Source of the DNA: DATEOR01 sp035698665
GTDB lineage: Bacteria > Actinomycetota > Thermoleophilia > Gaiellales > Gaiellaceae
Reading direction: 5' to 3'
Assembly: GCA_035698665.1 (NCBI GenBank)
Contig: DASSBN010000047.1
Location: 1 to 5,307 of the forward strand
Length of the DNA: 5,307 nt
In this document: one piece after another, positions 1 to 5,307 of the stretch
How positions within the stretch are numbered: the stretch's first letter is position 1
How the letters are laid out: every line of letters begins with the position of its first letter
Notes under the pieces: generated by a model
Databases searched by the model: none
The model's input: the letters and a program-made list of their open reading frames with translations, nothing else
What the model was told of the DNA's origin: nothing
Translations under genes and position numbers: made by a program

Positions 1-1
1 C

Positions 2-928
2 ATCGGCCACGTCACCCGCGAGGAGGACGCCGTCGAGCACCTGCTCGTCGCGAACACCCACGACTGGGCGCTGTTCTTCACGAACCGCGGGCGCGTCTTC
101 TCGGCGAAGGTCCACGCGATCCCGGACGCGTCGCGCCAGGCCAAGGGCCTGCCGATCATCAACATGCCGGGCGTCCAGGTCGAGGCAGGCGAGGTCCCGA
201 CCGCGACGATCACCCTGAAGGAGTTCTCCGCGGGCTCGTACCTCGTGCTCGCGACCCGCCGCGGGATCATCAAGAAGACGCCGCTGGAGCAGTTCGAGCG
301 GGTCCGCTCGACCGGAATCCGGGCCATCACCCTCGACGACAAGGACGAGCTTGCCTGGGTGGACATCTCGACGGGCGAGGACGACATCATCATCGCGACG
401 GCCCAGGGCATGCTCGCCAAGTTCCACGAGAACGAGGTCCGCGGCATGGGCCGCGACGCCGGCGGCGTCATCGGCATCCGGCTCCTGAAGAAGGAGGGCG
501 ACGAGGTCGTCGCGATGAGCGTGGTCCAGCCGGGGGCGGACCTGCTGGTGCTCAGCGAGACCGGCTACGGCAAGAAGGTCTCGATCGACGACTTCCGGAT
601 CAAGCACCGCGGCGGCCAGGGTGTCCGCCTCATCAGCCTGGAGGGCCGCAAGACCGGGCTCGTCGCCGCCGTCCAGCAGGTGACCGAGATGGACGAGGAG
701 CTCGTCCTGATCTCCGCGCAGGGCCAGGTCGTGCGGACGGAGCTCGACACCGTGAACCGCTACTCCCCGAACGCCCGCGGCGTGATCGTCATGCGCCTGA
801 ACGAGGGTGATCGCGTGGTCGGGATCGCGGCATTCCGGCCAGGGCTGGCGGAAGGACGCGACACCGACGACAATGACAGCCCGGACGCGAGCCCGGGTGG
901 CGGGTCCCCGGTCGGTGGGGCCTCGTGA
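2..928 (+). CDS. gyrA: DNA gyrase subunit A, C-terminal part (5' end outside window)
   Basis: This is the last 308 codons of GyrA, the breakage-reunion subunit of DNA gyrase, an A2B2 type II topoisomerase that introduces negative supercoils. Only the C-terminal DNA-wrapping domain is present; the catalytic tyrosine region lies upstream. The reading frame opens with EEDAVEHLLVANTHDWALFF, the segment that normally follows blade 1 and its GyrA box, so that box should lie just left of the window. Five beta-pinwheel repeats are visible, at about window residues 8-56, 76-121, 124-174, 177-226 and 230-278. Each pairs a hydrophobic strand (for example SYLVLATRRGIIKKT, DLLVLSETGYGKKVS) with a glycine-rich turn and a closing strand such as GVIGIRLL or GVIVMRL. 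The last 30 residues form an acidic Gly/Ser/Pro-rich tail, probably disordered, as in many GyrA proteins. The gene ends at a TGA ten bases before prs. ParC has a similar domain, but six blades including the upstream one, and the DASRQAKGLPIINM region, favour GyrA. Confidence 0.95.
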   Translation: MGHVTREEDAVEHLLVANTHDWALFFTNRGRVFSAKVHAIPDASRQAKGLPIINMPGVQVEAGEVPTATITLKEFSAGSYLVLATRRGIIKKTPLEQFERVRSTGIRAITLDDKDELAWVDISTGEDDIIIATAQGMLAKFHENEVRGMGRDAGGVIGIRLLKKEGDEVVAMSVVQPGADLLVLSETGYGKKVSIDDFRIKHRGGQGVRLISLEGRKTGLVAAVQQVTEMDEELVLISAQGQVVRTELDTVNRYSPNARGVIVMRLNEGDRVVGIAAFRPGLAEGRDTDDNDSPDASPGGGSPVGGAS

Positions 929-938
929 TCAGGCCTTC

Positions 939-2087
939 ATGAGCTCGGGCTTCGGCAGGCTGGAGGACGCGCCGGTGTACGCGGACCAGTTCCAGATCTA
1001 CCACGGCAACGCCAACCCGGATCTGGCCCGGAAGATCTGCCGCTACCTCGGCATGGAACCCGGCCCGGTCAACGTGTTCCAGTTCGCGAACGAGAACATC
1101 TTCGTGCAGATCCTGGATAACGTCCGGGAGAAGGACGTGTTCATCGTCCAGCCCACGAACAGCCCCGTGAACCAGTCGATCATGGAGCTCCTGATCATGA
1201 TCGACGCCTTCAAGCGCGCCTCCGCCGGGCGGATCACGGCCGTGCTGCCGTACTACGCCTACGGCCGATCGGACAAGAAGGACCAGCCTCGCGTGCCGAT
1301 CACGGCGCGCCTCGTGGCGGACATGATCTCCGTGGCCGGGGCGGACCGTGTCCTCACGATGGACCTCCACCAGGGCCAGATCCAGGGCTTCTTCAACATC
1401 CCGGTCGACGAGCTCACCGCGGTCCACATCCTCTCGAACTACTTCAAGCACAAGCACCTCGAGGACCTGGTGGTTGTGACGGACCTCGGGTTCGCCAAGC
1501 GGGCGAGGACGTTCGCGGAGCTGCTCGACGCGCCCCTCGCGATCATCGAGAAGCGGCGGGTCGGGAATCTCGACCGCGCGGAGCTGCTCAACGTCATCGG
1601 CGAGGTCCGCGGAAAGCGCGCGATCATCGTCGACGACGAGGTCGACACTGCGGGAACCTTGATCGAGACCGTCAACGCGCTCGGGCGCGAGGGCGTCACG
1701 GAGATCTACGCCTGCGCTACCCACGGCGTGCTGTCGGGCGCGGCGGTGGAGCGGATCGCCGACTCGCCGCTCCGAGAGCTGGTCCTCACCGACACGGTGC
1801 CGCTGCCGGCCGCGCGGCGCCTGCCGAAGATCACGACGCTGTCGATCGCGCCGCTCATCGGCGAGGCGATCAAGCGCATCCATCGCGGCGAGTCGGTCGG
1901 CGCGCTGTTCTCCAGCGAGGTCGAGTTCACCCAGGAGATGCTCCTGTGGGAGGACGGCATCGCTCGGAAGCTGGACATCCGAATCGAGCCGGGGCACGGC
2001 GACGACGGTCCCACCGGCTCGAACGGGGAGGCTTCGACGGACCTGTCCCTCGCGGCGAGCGGCCTGGGCGAGGTCGAGGAGCGATGA
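939..2087 (+). CDS. prs: Ribose-phosphate pyrophosphokinase (PRPP synthetase), divergent clade
   Basis: Predicted cytosolic enzyme of 382 residues making PRPP from ribose 5-phosphate and ATP, the precursor for purines, pyrimidines, NAD, histidine and tryptophan. Visible features: N-terminal YHGNANPDLA (21-30); the ATP loop as YGRSDKKDQPRVPITA (108-123, canonical YARQDRK); the catalytic-loop histidine H144 in MDLHQGQIQGFF; K205 and R207 in IIEKRR; and the PRPP loop IIVDDEVDTAGTL (229-241). Two sites differ from usual Prs. FSDGE is replaced by FANEN (49-53), and the SPDxGG segment reads VTDLGF (180-185). The core ends near GALFSS (321-326), where typical ~315-residue enzymes stop. A 56-residue extension follows, ending in a low-complexity acidic Gly/Ser-rich tail. 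I chose the ATG at 939 because AGG at 931-933 is a weak ribosome binding site five bases upstream and an earlier in-frame start would overlap gyrA. GTG codons at 897 and 915 are alternatives. Family assignment is firm; full PRPP synthetase activity is inferred. Confidence 0.92.
   Translation: MSSGFGRLEDAPVYADQFQIYHGNANPDLARKICRYLGMEPGPVNVFQFANENIFVQILDNVREKDVFIVQPTNSPVNQSIMELLIMIDAFKRASAGRITAVLPYYAYGRSDKKDQPRVPITARLVADMISVAGADRVLTMDLHQGQIQGFFNIPVDELTAVHILSNYFKHKHLEDLVVVTDLGFAKRARTFAELLDAPLAIIEKRRVGNLDRAELLNVIGEVRGKRAIIVDDEVDTAGTLIETVNALGREGVTEIYACATHGVLSGAAVERIADSPLRELVLTDTVPLPAARRLPKITTLSIAPLIGEAIKRIHRGESVGALFSSEVEFTQEMLLWEDGIARKLDIRIEPGHGDDGPTGSNGEASTDLSLAASGLGEVEER
2076..2081 (+). promoter_or_regulatory. 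Ribosome binding site of the small membrane protein gene
   Basis: GAGGAG lies inside the last codons of prs, two bases before the ATG at 2084 (four bases if only GAGG pairs). It supports that ATG, which overlaps the prs TGA as ATGA, as the true start rather than the in-frame ATG at 1946 deep inside prs. The spacing is short, so reinitiation by ribosomes finishing prs probably contributes. Confidence 0.5.
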
Positions 2088-2344
2088 GCCTTCAGCTGCA
2101 CCGCCCCGACGAGCACGGCGTCCTCAAGCCGGAGCCGGGACCGGCGCCGGACTATCGCGACCAGCTCCGCTCGCCGCGCTGGGGGCTCGCGCTCCGTGGC
2201 GAGCGCCTTCCGAAGATCGCCAACACGGAGATGCGCCCGACGTCGCGCGTCGTGGCCGTCGGGTTCTGGCTGGGGCTCGCCTTCGTGACCTTCGTGCTGC
2301 TCGTCCTCGGGTACGGGGTGGGGTTCTGGCACTTCCCGACCTGA
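2084..2344 (+). CDS. Small single-span membrane protein, function unknown
   Basis: I do not recognise this 86-residue protein. Residues 1-55 are hydrophilic and proline/arginine-rich (for example KPEPGPAPDYRDQLRSPRW at 15-33), with no cysteine pair, nucleotide-binding or catalytic motif. Residues 56-82 form one strongly hydrophobic, Gly- and aromatic-containing helix (core GFWLGLAFVTFVLLVLGYG), followed by only four residues (HFPT). Basic residues just before the helix (RPTSR, 51-55) predict a cytoplasmic N terminus and an outward C terminus by the positive-inside rule. It is not a typical signal peptide because the hydrophobic segment is at the very C-terminal end, more like a tail-anchored layout. 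The ATG overlaps the prs stop by ATGA and has a GAGGAG upstream, so it should be translated with prs. Its stop overlaps the probable CTG start of the acetyltransferase gene. Tight coupling on both sides and third-position GC like its neighbours support a real gene. The role is open. Confidence 0.72.
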   Translation: MSLQLHRPDEHGVLKPEPGPAPDYRDQLRSPRWGLALRGERLPKIANTEMRPTSRVVAVGFWLGLAFVTFVLLVLGYGVGFWHFPT

Positions 2345-2889
2345 CCGTCCGGCCGCTCCACGCGGCCGATCGCGAGTGGGCGGATGCGTTTCTCGTCGAG
2401 ACCCTCGGGGGCCGGATGCAGGCGCGCCGCGGCGAGCTCGTCGACGTCCTCGAGGGCGACGGTGCCGTCGCCATGGCCGGCGATCGCGCGCTCGGGCTCG
2501 TCACCTGGGCCGTGACGGGCGAGCGTTGGGATCCGGGACCGACGGGCCGACTCGAGGCGAGCCATGCCGCTGTGATCGACGCCGAGATCCGCGCGCTCGC
2601 GGTCGGCGAGGGGGCGCGAGGCCACGGTGTCGGCGCTGCCCTGCTCGAAGCGGCCGAGCGCGCCCTCCGAGCCGCCGGCGCGTCGTGGGCCTGGCTCGTG
2701 ACGACGAACGACAACCTCGCCGCGCTGGCGCTCTACCAGAAGGCGGGGTGGCGTCTCTCCGAGCTCCGGGCCGGGTCCCTCGACGAGCTCCGGCGGGTGA
2801 TCAAGCCCTCGATCCCGCAGGTCGGACAGCACGGCATCCCGCTCCGCGACGAGCTGGAGCTGGTGAAGGAGCTGGGCCACTCCACCTAG
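2341..2889 (+). CDS. GNAT-family N-acetyltransferase, probable CTG start
   Basis: Predicted acetyl-CoA-dependent acetyltransferase of the GNAT fold, 182 residues if started at CTG 2341; the substrate cannot be told from sequence. From that start the protein begins (M)TVRPLHAADREWADAFL, a typical GNAT strand beta1 and helix alpha1. Motif A follows: strand AEIRALAV (about 81-88), then the acetyl-CoA pyrophosphate loop ARGHGVG (92-98) leading helix alpha3. Next are WAWLVTTNDN (116-125) and LALYQKAGW (129-137), the usual beta5/alpha4 segments. The C terminus carries KPSIPQVGQHGIPLRDELEL, a tail I recognise from a subgroup of uncharacterised bacterial GNAT proteins. The first in-frame ATG, at 2416, would delete beta1 and alpha1, and no ATG, GTG or TTG lies between prs and 2416 in this frame. 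CTG 2341 overlaps the preceding TGA as CTGA, so coupled reinitiation is the likely mode. If 2416 is used, the protein is 157 residues. Family call is strong; start is uncertain. Confidence 0.85.
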   Translation: MTVRPLHAADREWADAFLVETLGGRMQARRGELVDVLEGDGAVAMAGDRALGLVTWAVTGERWDPGPTGRLEASHAAVIDAEIRALAVGEGARGHGVGAALLEAAERALRAAGASWAWLVTTNDNLAALALYQKAGWRLSELRAGSLDELRRVIKPSIPQVGQHGIPLRDELELVKELGHST

Positions 2890-2929
2890 GCGTTGCCGGC
2901 AATGGCGCTGCGTGTCATGGAGGGCGCGC

Positions 2930-3049
2930 ATGTTCGTCGCCGTGTACGAGCTTGACCAGCTGCAGCTCCGGAGGCCCACGGCGGCCTCGAACCGCGGCGC
3001 GCGACGCCCGACACCGCGCTCCCTGTGTGCATCGGGACGAACATATTGA
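2930..3049 (+). CDS. Possible 39-residue small ORF (doubtful)
   Basis: An ATG at 2930 is preceded by a good Shine-Dalgarno-like GGAGGG at 2919-2924, five bases upstream. It opens a 39-codon frame beginning MFVAVYELDQLQLRR and ending in TGA at 3047-3049. The first dozen residues look protein-like, but the rest is Arg/Pro/Ser-rich and resembles translated non-coding high-GC DNA. There is no hydrophobic segment or signal peptide, so it does not look like an export-sensing arrest peptide of the SecM type. It would also sit upstream of the predicted secA transcription start. It may be a chance ORF or the remnant of a broken gene. Confidence 0.15.
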   Translation: MFVAVYELDQLQLRRPTAASNRGARRPTPRSLCASGRTY

Positions 3050-3110
3050 CCATCTGGGCGCGGAGGTTCCGAGGGCCTCGTCAGGTTCGTCTACGGCCGC
3101 GAACATCAGT

Positions 3111-3133
3111 CGAGCCCGACTGGAGCGGGCTCG
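3111..3133 (+). terminator. GC-rich hairpin upstream of secA, possible terminator
   Basis: CGAGCCCG at 3111-3118 and CGGGCTCG at 3126-3133 are perfect reverse complements, giving an 8-bp stem with a 7-base loop (ACTGGAG). It lies 222 bases after the GNAT stop and about 40 bases before the secA -10-like box. No T-run follows (the next bases are CACGGCACGG), so it is not a canonical intrinsic terminator. It could end the upstream transcript with Rho or another factor, or act as a protein-binding site upstream of the secA promoter. A weaker overlapping stem, AGTCG 3108-3112 with CGACT 3117-3121, would exclude it. Confidence 0.3.
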
Positions 3134-3172
3134 CACGGCACGGGTCTCGGAGGGGCCGCGAGAGGGCGACCC

Positions 3173-3178
3173 TATACT
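3173..3178 (+). promoter_or_regulatory. secA promoter -10 element (TATACT), near-leaderless
   Basis: TATACT at 3173-3178 matches the bacterial -10 consensus TATAAT at five of six positions and stands out in very GC-rich surroundings. Only nine bases separate it from the secA ATG at 3188, so a start seven to ten bases downstream of the box would place the 5' end at or within about three bases of the ATG. No purine-rich ribosome binding site lies in those nine bases (TGACGGCCG). There is no good -35 at 17-base spacing (3150-3155 reads GAGGGG), which is common for high-GC promoters that rely on the TANNNT box. Confidence 0.6.
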
Positions 3179-3187
3179 TGACGGCCG

Positions 3188-5307
<2,120 letters not shown>

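Larger units (their letters stand above)
2890..3187 (+). other. Intergenic region between the GNAT gene and secA
   Basis: These 298 bases hold no convincing conserved gene on either strand. Frames that stay open here give Arg/Pro-rich translations typical of high-GC non-coding or out-of-frame DNA. Items visible: a 10-bp palindrome TTGCCGGCAA at 2893-2902 just after the GNAT stop; a possible 39-codon ORF at 2930-3049; a short AT-rich patch around 3041-3050; a perfect 8-bp inverted repeat at 3111-3133; and a -10-like TATACT at 3173-3178. No tRNA T-loop consensus was found. I also looked for remnants of genes often placed beside secA (raiA/hpf, comF) and recognised none. Confidence 0.7.

Noticed and set aside
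789..1997. Long open frame on the - strand opposite prs (402 codons)
   Set aside because: It is rich in Arg, Asp, Val and Leu with no recognisable domain and lies exactly opposite the conserved prs gene. Long antisense frames are expected in high-GC DNA with G/C at third positions.
2930..3049. SecM-like export-sensing leader peptide for secA
   Set aside because: The peptide has no hydrophobic signal segment or recognisable arrest motif, ends 138 bases before secA, and lies upstream of the likely secA transcription start.
3046..3051. TTGACC as a -35 element
   Set aside because: No -10-like hexamer occurs 16-18 bases downstream (3069-3074 reads CCGAGG), and it is too far from TATACT at 3173 to pair with it.
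2890..3187. tRNA or structured regulatory RNA in the gap before secA
   Set aside because: No GGTTCRANNCC-type T loop, acceptor-stem pairing or recognisable riboswitch core was found. Only short isolated stems are visible.

Overview
The window is high-GC, densely packed bacterial chromosome with everything coding on the + strand and strong G/C preference at third codon positions. It holds the 3' end of gyrA, a divergent ribose-phosphate pyrophosphokinase gene (prs), a small single-span membrane protein gene that I do not recognise, a GNAT acetyltransferase gene and the first 706 codons of secA. The SecA shows features I associate from memory with Chloroflexota: VDEVDN in Walker B, a 'HHPDLERRRELAKARR' insertion near the N terminus, and a 'PVSRREAYAAD' block before TYGTNNEFGFDYLRDN. 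I favour a high-GC Chloroflexota member, with a high-GC actinobacterium or a related candidate phylum as the main alternative. No alignment or tree was run.

Layout: bases 2-928 encode the GyrA C-terminal beta-pinwheel and its disordered tail. Ten bases later prs starts (939-2087). The prs stop overlaps the ATG of the 86-residue membrane protein gene (2084-2344) in an ATGA arrangement. That gene's stop overlaps a probable CTG start of the GNAT gene (2341-2889) in a CTGA arrangement. The spacing suggests one transcript for gyrA-prs-TM-GNAT, with the last two genes translationally coupled. A 298-base gap (2890-3187) follows. It contains a perfect 8-bp inverted repeat and, next to secA, a TATACT -10-like box so close to the ATG that the secA mRNA is probably leaderless or nearly so. 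secA runs off the right edge.

The genes serve DNA supercoiling (GyrA), PRPP supply for nucleotides, histidine and tryptophan (Prs) and protein export (SecA). No functional link beyond co-expression is evident. I see no mobile element, CRISPR array, tRNA or rRNA, and no evidence of a new multi-gene system. The points most worth checking are the leaderless secA promoter, the altered ATP-site motifs and long tail of Prs, the likely CTG start of the GNAT gene, and the unknown membrane protein between prs and the acetyltransferase gene.
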